Positions 16,797 through 24,564 of a stretch of DNA of 64,000 bases are shown piece by piece; the stretch's first letter is position 1, and each line of letters starts with the position of its first letter. This DNA is from Streptomyces sp. NBC_01571 (GTDB taxonomy: Bacteria; Actinomycetota; Actinomycetes; Streptomycetales; Streptomycetaceae): NCBI RefSeq assembly GCF_026339875.1, contig NZ_JAPEPZ010000001.1, positions 6,200,001 through 6,264,000 on the forward strand, read 5' to 3'. Made by a program: the position numbers and the translations under genes. Under the pieces are notes generated by a model. It had not been told where the DNA came from. It saw only the letters and a program-made list of their open reading frames with translations, and did no database searches.

Positions 16797-18086
16797 ATGC
16801 CGGAAGCCGCAGCAGTGCCTCTCGACGAGCCGCGGCCCCCGCGCAAGCTCTACCGCAGCAGCGACGGACGCTGGCTCGGCGGTGTGGCGCGGGGGCTCGC
16901 CGGGCACCTCGGGCTGCCCGTCATCTGGGTGCGGCTGGTGTTCGTCGGCCTGTTCATGGCGGACGGTCTCGGCGCGCTGCTCTACGCCGCCTTCTGGTTC
17001 TTCGTGCCGCTGGGCGTCGGCGGGGTCGACTCCGAGCGCGCGTCGGCCTTCACCACCGAGACCGCTGCCGACGGCCGCCGCAGACTCGTCGCCCGCAAGC
17101 CGGACCGGGGCCAGATCGTCGCCCTGCTGCTCATGGTCGTCGTGGCCATGGTCTTCGTCGGCAACGTGAACCTCGGAGGCGGAGCCAAGGCGTATCTCTG
17201 GCCCACCGTCCTCGTCGGCGCGGGCGTCGCCCTGGTCTGGCGCCAGGCGGACAACGCGCGGCGGGCCCGCTGGGTGGAGGTCGGCCGCCGCCGCCGGACG
17301 CTCACGCTGCTGCGGTCCGCGGCCGGTGTCCTGCTCGTCACCGCGGGCGTCACCGGGATATTCGTCCTCCAGGGGTCCGCGGCCCACCTCGGCTCCGTCC
17401 TGCAGGCGGCGCTCGCCGTCCTCGTCGGCACGGCGCTCCTCGCGGGCCCCTATCTCGTCCGCATGACGCAGGACCTCTCCGAGGAACGCCTGATGCGCAT
17501 CCGGGCCCAGGAGCGCGCCGAGGTGGCCGCCCATGTCCACGACTCGGTGCTGCACACCCTGACCCTGATCCAGCGCAACGCGGAGAACGCGAACGAGGTG
17601 CGCCGGCTCGCCCGGGCCCAGGAGCGCGACCTGCGGGCCTGGCTCTACAAACCGGAGGGCACCGGCAAGGACGAGGCCGACGAGCCCGCCACCCTCGCCG
17701 AGGCGGTCCGCCGCAACGCCGCCGAGGTCGAGGACAAGCACGGCGTCCCCATCGAGGTCGTCGTGGTCGGCGACTGCCCGCTCGACGAGGGCCTGACCGC
17801 ACAGATGCAGGCCGCACGGGAAGCCATGGTGAACGCCGCCAAGTACGGTGGCGAGGGCGGCGCCGTACAGGTCTACGCCGAAGTCGAGGGAAGGACGGTC
17901 TTCGTGTCCGTCCGCGACCGCGGCCCCGGCTTCGACTTCGACGCGATACCCGCCGACCGCATGGGCGTCAGAGAATCGATCATCGGCCGCATGGAGCGCC
18001 ACGGCGGCACGGCGCGACTGCGCGCGGTGCCGGACGGCGGCACGGAGGTCGAGCTGGAAATGGAGAGGGCGGAGAAGACGTCATGA
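16797..18086 (+). CDS. PspC domain sensor histidine kinase
   Basis: A protein of 429 residues. The N-terminal PspC domain (RKLYRSSDGRWLGGVARGLAGH, shown here only as a landmark near residues 15-36) is followed by membrane segments near 40-65, 105-120, 125-140, 170-190 and 195-215. The phosphoacceptor helix has AAHVHDSVLHTLTLI near residue 248, and the HATPase domain has the N box EAMVNAAKYGG near 345 and the G1 box RDRGPGFDFD. The chosen ATG at 16797 begins MPEAAAV. The stop overlaps the start of the LuxR regulator in an ATGA arrangement, so kinase and regulator are coupled. Likely senses envelope state together with the divergent PspC/LiaF-like protein. Confidence 0.9.
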   Translation: MPEAAAVPLDEPRPPRKLYRSSDGRWLGGVARGLAGHLGLPVIWVRLVFVGLFMADGLGALLYAAFWFFVPLGVGGVDSERASAFTTETAADGRRRLVARKPDRGQIVALLLMVVVAMVFVGNVNLGGGAKAYLWPTVLVGAGVALVWRQADNARRARWVEVGRRRRTLTLLRSAAGVLLVTAGVTGIFVLQGSAAHLGSVLQAALAVLVGTALLAGPYLVRMTQDLSEERLMRIRAQERAEVAAHVHDSVLHTLTLIQRNAENANEVRRLARAQERDLRAWLYKPEGTGKDEADEPATLAEAVRRNAAEVEDKHGVPIEVVVVGDCPLDEGLTAQMQAAREAMVNAAKYGGEGGAVQVYAEVEGRTVFVSVRDRGPGFDFDAIPADRMGVRESIIGRMERHGGTARLRAVPDGGTEVELEMERAEKTS

Positions 18087-18901
18087 GCGACGCGAACGGG
18101 CCGACCGGACAGACGGCCGGGCCCACCGGCCCGAAGGAACCGAGCGACACCGCGACCGGAGCGGGGGCGGTCGCCGGGTCCCCAGGGGCGAGCGGGCCGG
18201 CCGCCGCCGACACCGCCGTGCCGTCCGGAGCCACGGGCGGGCGTCATGTGCGGGTCGTCCTCGTCGACGACCACCGCATGTTCCGTACGGGGGTGCAGGC
18301 CGAGATCGGACAGACCGAGCGGACCGGCGTCCAGGTGGTCGGCGAGGCCGCGGACGTCGACCAGGCGGTCACGGTCATCACGGCCGCCCGGCCCGAGGTC
18401 GTGCTGCTCGACGTCCATCTGCCGGGCGGCGGCGGTGTCGAAGTGCTGCGCCGCTGCGCCCCGTTGATGGGTGACGCCGAGCAGCCGGTCCGTTTCCTCG
18501 CGCTGTCCGTGTCGGACGCCGCGGAGGACGTCATCGGCGTGATCCGCGGCGGCGCCCGGGGATACGTCACCAAGACGATCACCGGGACCGACCTGGTGGA
18601 CTCCATCTTCCGTGTCCAGGAGGGCGACGCGGTCTTCTCGCCCCGCCTGGCCGGATTCGTCCTGGACGCCTTCGCCTCCACCGACGCCCCGCCGGTCGAC
18701 GAGGACCTCGACCGTCTCACCCAGCGCGAGCGCGAGGTGCTGCGCCTCATCGCCCGCGGCTACGCGTACAAGGAGATCGCCAAGCAGCTGTTCATCTCCG
18801 TCAAGACGGTCGAGTCCCACGTCTCGGCGGTCCTCAGGAAGCTCCAGCTCTCCAACCGGCACGAGCTGACGCGATGGGCGACGGCGCGGCGCCTGGTGTG
18901 A
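18083..18901 (+). CDS. LuxR/NarL-family response regulator
   Basis: A 272-residue regulator. An unusual 50-residue Thr/Gly/Ala-rich N-terminal extension precedes the receiver domain, which starts HVRVVLVDDHRMFRTG near 54 with acceptor Asp in VVLLDVHLPG near 110 and the conserved Lys in GYVTKTI near 158. The C-terminal LuxR helix-turn-helix is LTQREREVLRLIARGYAYK followed by EIAKQLFISVKTVESHVS near 212-250. It is the partner of the upstream PspC kinase (4-base overlap). Expected targets include the divergent PspC operon. Confidence 0.93.
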   Translation: MSDANGPTGQTAGPTGPKEPSDTATGAGAVAGSPGASGPAAADTAVPSGATGGRHVRVVLVDDHRMFRTGVQAEIGQTERTGVQVVGEAADVDQAVTVITAARPEVVLLDVHLPGGGGVEVLRRCAPLMGDAEQPVRFLALSVSDAAEDVIGVIRGGARGYVTKTITGTDLVDSIFRVQEGDAVFSPRLAGFVLDAFASTDAPPVDEDLDRLTQREREVLRLIARGYAYKEIAKQLFISVKTVESHVSAVLRKLQLSNRHELTRWATARRLV

Positions 18902-18903
18902 CA

Positions 18904-18931
18904 CGCCGTCCGCCGGGCCGCGCGGACGGCG
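18904..18931 (+). terminator. Terminator after the two-component operon
   Basis: Perfect 10-base arms cgccgtccgc / gcggacggcg with an 8-base loop directly after the regulator stop codon. Confidence 0.7.
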
Positions 18932-18938
18932 GAGATCC

Positions 18939-19083
18939 CTCGGCGTTCCGCGGCGGACGCACCCCGGCTGTTGCTGGGTGTCCCGCGGCGGACGCCCGAA
19001 TGTCGCCGGTGTCTGCCGGGGGGCTTCCGCCGGTGTTCTGCGGTGGGTGCCGGACGCCTACCGGTGTTCCGCGGCGGGCGCCG
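18939..19083. repeat. Degenerate tandem repeat, about five units
   Basis: Variants of gtgttccgcggcggacgcc recur at irregular spacing between two convergent genes. It lies immediately beyond the terminator at 18904. Confidence 0.55.
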
Positions 19084-19690
19084 GTCCCAGGATGCGCAGC
19101 GCCCACCGGTAGTGGCGTACGGCCTTGGCGATTCCGATGAGACCGGTCATCCACAGGATCAGGCCGATTCCGACGCCCTGGACGACATCGCTGTACAGGC
19201 CGTGACCCGCCCCGGCCGGTGCCGCCGCGTCGTAGGACGTCCAGACGCCGATCGCACAGACGCCGAGCGAGGAGAGCAGCCAGAAGAGGCTGAGCCCGGG
19301 GGAGCGGAGCCGGGAGTCGGTCGCGGGGTGGCGGTCCAACTCGGTCCAGGCCTGCAGCAGTTCGTGCAGGCGACGGTCGCTGCGGACGGACAGGGCGACG
19401 GCGAGGATTGTTGGGGCGAGCGCGGCCAGGCCCAGCAGGGCGAACAGCGGCCCCAGGACGACACCGGTGGGGTCGCGCTGCTCGATCTGCTGCAGCGGCA
19501 GCACCAGCAGGGCCCAGCCGACGATCGCCGCGAGCGCCAGCAGCCAGAGCAGCAGCACCCGGTGCACCCCGAGGCTCCGTCCGCGCAGTTCCTCCAGTGC
19601 CCGCCCCCGGTCGGCCAGCAGTGTCGCCCGGTCCGGCCAGGAGCGGATGTGCGCGGGCGGCGGAGGCGGCGGCAACAGGAAGCCGGGCAT
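19058..19690 (-). CDS. Four-segment membrane protein, function unknown
   Basis: A 210-residue protein. A short Pro-rich N-terminus and a charged helix are followed by membrane segments at about 47-65, 80-100, 135-152 and 165-185, with a soluble Arg-rich loop between segments two and three. No catalytic motif or named family recognised. The ATG at 19690 has an aggtcct-type leader with weak Shine-Dalgarno sequence. Convergent with the PspC two-component operon; it may be transcribed alone. Confidence 0.65.
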   Translation of the reverse strand: MPGFLLPPPPPPAHIRSWPDRATLLADRGRALEELRGRSLGVHRVLLLWLLALAAIVGWALLVLPLQQIEQRDPTGVVLGPLFALLGLAALAPTILAVALSVRSDRRLHELLQAWTELDRHPATDSRLRSPGLSLFWLLSSLGVCAIGVWTSYDAAAPAGAGHGLYSDVVQGVGIGLILWMTGLIGIAKAVRHYRWALRILGPAPAAEHR

Positions 19691-19807
19691 CAGGACCTCT
19701 CGGACGACGGAACGGAGTCCGCGTCGACGCTACCGCGATCCACCCCCGCGCCCCCACCCCGCCCATCCGCTCCGGTGTCTTCGCGCCACCCGGGTGGACC
19801 TGTGCCC

Positions 19808-20878
19808 TCAGGCCACCCGGGTGGCTCCCGCGAACGGCATCTCGTCGACGGGCGCGAGACGCACCGGCGCGGTGGGGTTCGGGGCGTGGATCATCATCCC
19901 GTTGCCCACGTAGATCCCCACATGGCTGATGCCCGAGTAGAAGAACACAAGGTCACCGGGGAGGAGTTCGGAGCGGGAGACCCGTCGGCCCGCGTTGATC
20001 TGGGAGTACGTCGTGCGGGGCAGCTGGACGCCCGCCGAGCGGTACGCGGCCTGGGCCAGGCCCGAGCAGTCGAAGGCGTCGGGACCGGTGGCACCCCAGA
20101 CGTAGGGGCTGCCGAGCTTCCCGTAGGCGTACGAGACGGCGGCGGCCGCACGGGAGTTGGGGGCCGCGACGGAGCCGGCCGAGGGTGAGGCGGACGCCGG
20201 GCCCAGGTCCCGCGCGGCGGACCGGGAGGCGTGCCGCGCCGTGCCCGCCGCCCCGAGGCGCGCCCGCTGCTCGTCGGTGAGCCGTGACAACAGCTGCCGC
20301 GCGGAGTCCAGCTTTCCGGTGATCGTCTTCTTGGCCCGCTTCAGCTCCGCCTGACGCGAGGTGAGCGACGTCAGCTCGACGTGTGCGGCCCCGCGCAACT
20401 GCTCGATCTCCCGCAGCTGCTTGCGTACCCGGGCCACCGCCCCCGCCTGCCGGTCGCCGACCCGCTCGGCGAACGCGGCCCCGTCCAGGTACTGGTCGGG
20501 CCGGTCGGAGAGCGCGAGCTGCAGGGCGGGGTCGAGGCCCCCACTGCGGTACTGCGCCGCGGCGATCGAACCCAGCGCGTCCCGCGCCGCGTTGAGCCGG
20601 TCCTCCTTGCGCGCCGTCTCGTCGCGCAGGTCGCGCAGCCGCCGTGACGCCTGGTCGGCCTTCTCCTTCGCCCCGTCGTACTTCTCCGTGGCGACCTCGG
20701 CCTCTTCGTACAGCTTGTCGACCCTGGCCTTCACCTGCGCCGGGGACAGTTGCGGCTCCGCGTGCCCCGTGCCCTCGAATCCGGCCGTCGTCGCCGCGCC
20801 GGCGAGGGCGATGGTCGCGGCCGTGCGGACCGTATGGCCGCCGAGTGAGCGCTGTCTGGGCTTGCGGTGCGCTGCCAC
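19808..20878 (-). CDS. Secreted NlpC/P60 peptidoglycan endopeptidase
   Basis: A 356-residue RipA-like wall hydrolase that cleaves stem peptides. A signal peptide (to about residue 40) is followed by a long coiled coil (45-210), an Ala/Ser linker and the C-terminal NlpC/P60 domain: YVWGATGPDAFDCSGLAQ with nucleophile Cys near 271 and SHVGIYVG with catalytic His near 318. Reading from ATG at 20890 would put the ggaagg site directly against the start; GTG at 20878 is 12 bases away and gives the usual VAAHRK start, so it is preferred. It is a paralogue of the gene at 22907-24067 but has no c-di-AMP riboswitch upstream. Confidence 0.9.
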   Translation of the reverse strand: MAAHRKPRQRSLGGHTVRTAATIALAGAATTAGFEGTGHAEPQLSPAQVKARVDKLYEEAEVATEKYDGAKEKADQASRRLRDLRDETARKEDRLNAARDALGSIAAAQYRSGGLDPALQLALSDRPDQYLDGAAFAERVGDRQAGAVARVRKQLREIEQLRGAAHVELTSLTSRQAELKRAKKTITGKLDSARQLLSRLTDEQRARLGAAGTARHASRSAARDLGPASASPSAGSVAAPNSRAAAAVSYAYGKLGSPYVWGATGPDAFDCSGLAQAAYRSAGVQLPRTTYSQINAGRRVSRSELLPGDLVFFYSGISHVGIYVGNGMMIHAPNPTAPVRLAPVDEMPFAGATRVA

Positions 20879-21283
20879 GAGGGCCCACATCCTTCCCGGG
20901 GGACGTGACCGCCGAGGAGAGCGCGGTCATCGGTGACGCGTCCGGCGACGGCCCGCACAGGGGGAGCGGGTCGCCGCCGGACCTTTCTCGGCGGTGGTGT
21001 CCGACTGCCGCCCCTGGCCCGGGCGGCGGTGGGGAGCCGGGCACCTGGTGGAGGACGCTAAACCTGAGTGTGAGGGCTCGGTAACACCATGTACGGAACT
21101 GGCCTAACTGGATCGCTGGGTGACCGTATGTGACCGTGATCCGCGCTCGGCGCCGGCGACTTCACGCAGGGTGATGACCGATGGGAAGGTTCCGGGCCAA
21201 CCGGGGGTCCTCAGGTGCTACGGGTCCCGAGGGGGTGGGCCGGTGCGAAGGGGGACACCCACCGCCGATTAGGCTCCGGCCCC
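20879..21283. other. Divergent promoter region of hydrolase and membrane gene
   Basis: About 400 bases between divergent starts. On the minus strand TTACCG-N18-TAGCGT near 21053-21085 is a possible promoter for the hydrolase, which would give a leader of about 170 bases rich in G+C hairpins. I compared this leader with the c-di-AMP riboswitch pattern at 24085 and did not find its conserved segments. Confidence 0.4.
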
Positions 21284-21637
21284 ATGGACGTACTCATCCA
21301 TCTCTTCGTGGGCCTGCACATCATCGGCATCGCCTCGCTGCTCGGCGGCTTCCTCACCCAGATGAAGGCGATGGGCCGGGGCACCGCCCGGTTCGTCCCC
21401 GCCATGCTGCACGGCGCGCTGACCATGCTGGTCACGGGTGTCGTCCTGGTCGGTCTCAACCAGGCCGACGACCACTCGGTCAACACCGTCAAGATCGGCG
21501 TGAAGCTGGCCCTGCTGATCGTGATCCTCGGACTGGTCTATGTGAAGCGGGACGACGAGAAGGTCGACAAGGGCCTGTTCGGGCTGGTCGGGCTGCTGAC
21601 GACCGCGAACGTCTTCATCGCGGTGCTGTGGACCTGA
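21284..21637 (+). CDS. Small four-segment membrane protein
   Basis: A 117-residue, almost wholly hydrophobic protein with segments near 3-22, 40-60, 66-82 and 96-115. The ATG at 21284 begins MDVLIHLFVGLHIIG; the frame is open to 21215 but that part is not hydrophobic. Function is unknown. Its 3' end overlaps the end of the convergent transporter-like gene by 23 bases. Confidence 0.7.
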   Translation: MDVLIHLFVGLHIIGIASLLGGFLTQMKAMGRGTARFVPAMLHGALTMLVTGVVLVGLNQADDHSVNTVKIGVKLALLIVILGLVYVKRDDEKVDKGLFGLVGLLTTANVFIAVLWT

Positions 21638-22592
21638 GGGTTCCGGCCGCCACCAGCAGCCAGGCCGCCACCGAGATCCACAGCAGTACCTGCCCGAGCG
21701 TCCTGAGCCAGGAGAAGCCGACGGCGTCCGCGACCGTCAGGGCCGCCACCGCCGTCATGGCCATCGGGAACACGGTCGCCCAGCGCCGCACGTCGTACCG
21801 CGGACGCCGCCACAGCAGCTCCGCGACGGCCAGCACGGCGTACCAGGCGAGCGTCACCATGATCAGCGCCTGGGTCACCCAGCGCATCACGCCGTTGTCG
21901 TCGTAGTTCCACAGATAGATGTCCGCCTGGTAGGCGAGGACCAGTTTCGAGGCGGCCAGCGCCGAGATCGCGAGCGCGCCGCCCGCGATCCAGTGGTCGC
22001 CGCCCCCCGTGGCCGTCTCCCGGAAGTCGAAGCACGTCAGCGCCACCACGTAGAGCACCAGGAACCCCAGCCAGAACAGCACCAGCGCCGCGTACGCGAG
22101 CCAGTCCGCGCGCGCGGCCCCGGCGAGGGACGCGGCGAGCACCGCGAGGGCCTGTGTGGCCACGCACCCGAGGAACACGCTTCCGGGCATCCGGAGCCGC
22201 AGGTTTCGGAGGAGCAGGTAGAGCAGCCCCGGCCACAGCACCGCGGCGAGCGCGAGCAGCACCTCGGCGGCCCCGAGCCACCCCAGGTCGGTCAGCCGGG
22301 TGCCGATTACGGCGGTCGCGGCGACCCCGGTGAGCGCGCTCGGCGTGCCGGCCTCCTCCCACCACCGCTCCCGCTCCCGCATCAGGCGGACCGTGAAGTC
22401 CACGGCGAACCCGAGCCAGGCGACGGCCGCCAGGACCAGCGCGATCCGGGACACGATCTCGTCACCGGTCTCGTACAGCCCGACCGAGAGGATGCCGGTG
22501 GCCAGGACGACGGCCGCGGCGGCGGGCGGGCTCTCCGCCCACCAGGTGCGGAGTCGGACCCACGGGCTGCGGGGCGGCGAGGTGGCTGACAT
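21615..22592 (-). CDS. TehA/Mae1 (TDT) family membrane transporter
   Basis: A 325-residue protein with about ten membrane segments, resembling the tellurite-resistance/dicarboxylate transporter family (TDT). Segments such as PAAAAVVLATGILSVGL, VLFWLGFLVLYVVALTCF and VFPMAMTAVAALTVADAVG carry the family's Pro/Gly-rich helix pattern. The ATG at 22592 begins MSATSPPRSP. Such proteins are anion channels or exporters, but the substrate cannot be deduced here. It lies between the two NlpC/P60 genes. Confidence 0.7.
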   Translation of the reverse strand: MSATSPPRSPWVRLRTWWAESPPAAAAVVLATGILSVGLYETGDEIVSRIALVLAAVAWLGFAVDFTVRLMRERERWWEEAGTPSALTGVAATAVIGTRLTDLGWLGAAEVLLALAAVLWPGLLYLLLRNLRLRMPGSVFLGCVATQALAVLAASLAGAARADWLAYAALVLFWLGFLVLYVVALTCFDFRETATGGGDHWIAGGALAISALAASKLVLAYQADIYLWNYDDNGVMRWVTQALIMVTLAWYAVLAVAELLWRRPRYDVRRWATVFPMAMTAVAALTVADAVGFSWLRTLGQVLLWISVAAWLLVAAGTLRSTAPR

Positions 22593-22906
22593 GGCCCCGA
22601 TGCTAGGGATCCGCGAGCGGGTTGCCCGGGGGGCGCGCGCGTGCTTCACGAATGCGGGGTCGGCCGGACGGGTGCGCGGGGTCCCGGGCGCGGGAGTACA
22701 AGTGCGCGGGCGTACGGCGGTACCGGCCCGCGGTGGTGCGGGCGCCGGCACGGGGTGGCAGGAGAGGGCGAGAGCTGTCGCCCTCCCAGGCGGGAGAGGG
22801 AGACGCCGGCGCACGGGAGAGGTGGGCGCGGATGGTACGGGCACGCGTGAGGGCACGCGCGCGTGGAGCCCGGGAGACCTCACGCGCGCGTGCCCCGCGC
22901 CGGGGC
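22593..22906. other. Intergenic region, G+C-rich, with terminator
   Basis: Contains alternating cgcg and gtacg motifs and the 14-base inverted repeat at 22851-22895. No gene recognised. Confidence 0.5.
22851..22895 (-). terminator. Terminator after the second NlpC/P60 gene
   Basis: Perfect 14-base arms GGGCACGCGCGCGT / ACGCGCGCGTGCCC with a 17-base loop, 12 bases beyond the minus-strand stop at 22907. Confidence 0.7.
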
Positions 22907-24067
22907 TCACGCCGGGCGCACCACGCTGTGGATGATCGACTCGCCCGCGTAGAAGATCGACTCCTCACGGACGTACGCACCCGGCTTGGGGGCGTGGATC
23001 ATCATCCCGTCGCCGATGTAGAGGCCCACGTGGCTGATGTCGTCGTAGAAGAAGACGAGGTCTCCGGGCTCGATGGCGGAGAGGGAGACCGTGGTGCCCG
23101 CGTTCACCTGGTCGTAGGTGGTCCGTGGGAGGGTGACGCCGGCGGCCTTCCAGACGGCCTGGGTGAGACCGGAGCAGTCGTACGAGCCGGGCCCGGTCGC
23201 GCCCCACACGTACGGCTTGCCGATCTGGGCGCGGGCGAAGGCGATGGCCTTGCCGGCCTTGGTGGCGTACGAGGAGTCGGTGGCCGGGGTCCCGGAAGTC
23301 CCCGTGGTTCCGGCCGGCGTGCCCGGCTGCCGGGCCGTCTCCCGGGCCTTCCTCTCCGCCGCGGCCCGCTCGGCAGCCAGTTCGGCCGCTTCGCGGTCGG
23401 CCGCTTCCTGCTTCTTCTACGCGATCGCGGCGAGCCGCGCCTTCTCGTCGGCGGTCAGCTTCGAGAGCAGGTCGCGGGCCGCGGCGAGCTTGCCCTGGAC
23501 GTCCGCCTTGGAGGTCTTGAGCGCGTCCTGCGACGTGGTGAGCGTCCGCAGGCTCCGGGAGGCCTCCCCGCGTTTCTTCGAGGTGGCGGCCTGTTCGGCG
23601 GCGTAGTCGTCGACGGCCGCCTTCTGGCGGGTGGTCAGACGGTCCATCAACTGGGTCTGGTCGAAGTAGTCCTGCGGGTTGTCGGCCAGCAGCAGACTCG
23701 CGCTGCCGGGTGCGGACGCCCCGGTGCGGTACTGCGCCGCGGCGAACGAACCCAGCTCCTCGCGCGCGGCGTTGAGTCTCTCGGTGCGCCGGGCCACGTC
23801 GTCGAGGAGGGAGTCGACCCGCTTGCGCTGCTTGGCGGTCTTCTCCCTGGTCGCGTTGTACTTCTCGGTGGCCGTCTCGGCCTGGTGGTAGAGGTCGTCG
23901 ACCTTCTTCTCGACCTCTTCGAGGCTGGGCCGGGGCTCGGCCGGGGGTGCGGCGTTGGCCGTCTGCGAGAGCAGGGCCACGGAGGTCAGGGCGGCCGTGG
24001 CGAGGGCCGGGGTCCGTACGCCCGTCCTGCGCGGGCCGGGGGGACTCCACTTGCGGTGCGACGCCAA
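22907..24067 (-). pseudogene. NlpC/P60 wall endopeptidase split by an in-frame TAG
   Basis: The frame from TTG at 24067 (MASHRKW; ggaaggag site 9 bases away) encodes a signal peptide and a coiled coil for 216 residues, then meets TAG at 23419-23417. The same frame continues without another stop through KKQEAADREAAELAAE, a Thr/Gly linker and a complete NlpC/P60 domain (YVWGATGPGSYDCSGLTQ, SHVGLYIGDG) to 22907. The full product would be 386 residues, close to its paralogue at 19808. No start codon lies between the TAG and the catalytic domain, so the domain cannot be made by simple re-initiation. A CAG or GAG to TAG change is the simplest cause; a sequencing error or stop-codon readthrough are alternatives. 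A c-di-AMP riboswitch precedes the gene. Confidence 0.85.
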
Positions 24068-24084
24068 GAGAGGCGACTCCTTCC

Positions 24085-24240
24085 GTCATCCGCCTACCGG
24101 GTTAGCTGTCGGGTTCGGGCGGGTACTTCCGGAAGGTTTGCCCTACGGTCCTTGCCCCAGGGGCGGCTGGACCGATTCACCCCAAAGTCGGTTGGGTCCC
24201 CGGCTCCGGTCGCCGCACGGGCGCGCCGGACTCGGCGGAG
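24085..24240 (-). promoter_or_regulatory. c-di-AMP riboswitch (ydaO/yuaA class)
   Basis: Minus-strand RNA carries the class signature in order: GGAGCCGGGGACCCAA, then TTGGGGTGAATC, GTAGGGCAAACC, and CCGAACCCGACAGCTAACC followed by CGGTAGGCG, ending about 18 bases before the TTG start of the NlpC/P60 gene. This class senses cyclic di-AMP and in Streptomyces commonly controls cell-wall hydrolase genes by premature termination when the ligand is high. Exact ends are approximate. Confidence 0.93.
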
Positions 24241-24532
24241 GCCGCTCGGCCCGGCGACGTTCGCCGGTTGCCGTCGAGCGGTCTGCCCGGCACGCTAGCC
24301 AACGCGTAAGTGTTCTGTGAAGTTTGATGTGCGATATGCCCGATACATTTTCGTGACCTGAACCGCCGGGGCGCCCGGAGTGGCCGACCGTAGTGGGGCG
24401 GTGCCGCAAGGTGAGGGCGCATCGGGGCGGGAGGGGCGGCCCGTTTTCCGTGGGCGCGCCGGACCGGACTCCGTGGTGGATCCAGCCTGGACTCCGTGGG
24501 AAATCCGGCCCAGTTTCCGGGGTGGCGGCGGG

Positions 24533-24555
24533 TTGTCAGTGCGGCCGCCTAGACT
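24533..24555 (+). promoter_or_regulatory. DNA-damage promoter (RecA-NDp/PafBC type) of pcrA
   Basis: TTGTCAGTG (24533-24541), 8 bases, TAGACT (24550-24555). This is an exact match to the actinobacterial TTGTCRGTG-N8-TANNNT motif of LexA-independent damage-induced genes. The expected transcription start is near 24562, three bases before the ATG. Confidence 0.85.
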
Positions 24556-24564
24556 CGGAGAGCG

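Noticed and set aside
20879..21140. Second c-di-AMP riboswitch expected before the intact NlpC/P60 gene
   Set aside because: The GGGGACCCAA, GGGGTGAAT and GACAGCTAACC segments are missing on the relevant strand.
22907..24067. Two separate genes (a coiled-coil protein and an NlpC domain protein) instead of one broken gene
   Set aside because: The frame is continuous through a single TAG, no start or ribosome-binding site exists before the catalytic domain, and the paralogue at 19808 is one gene.
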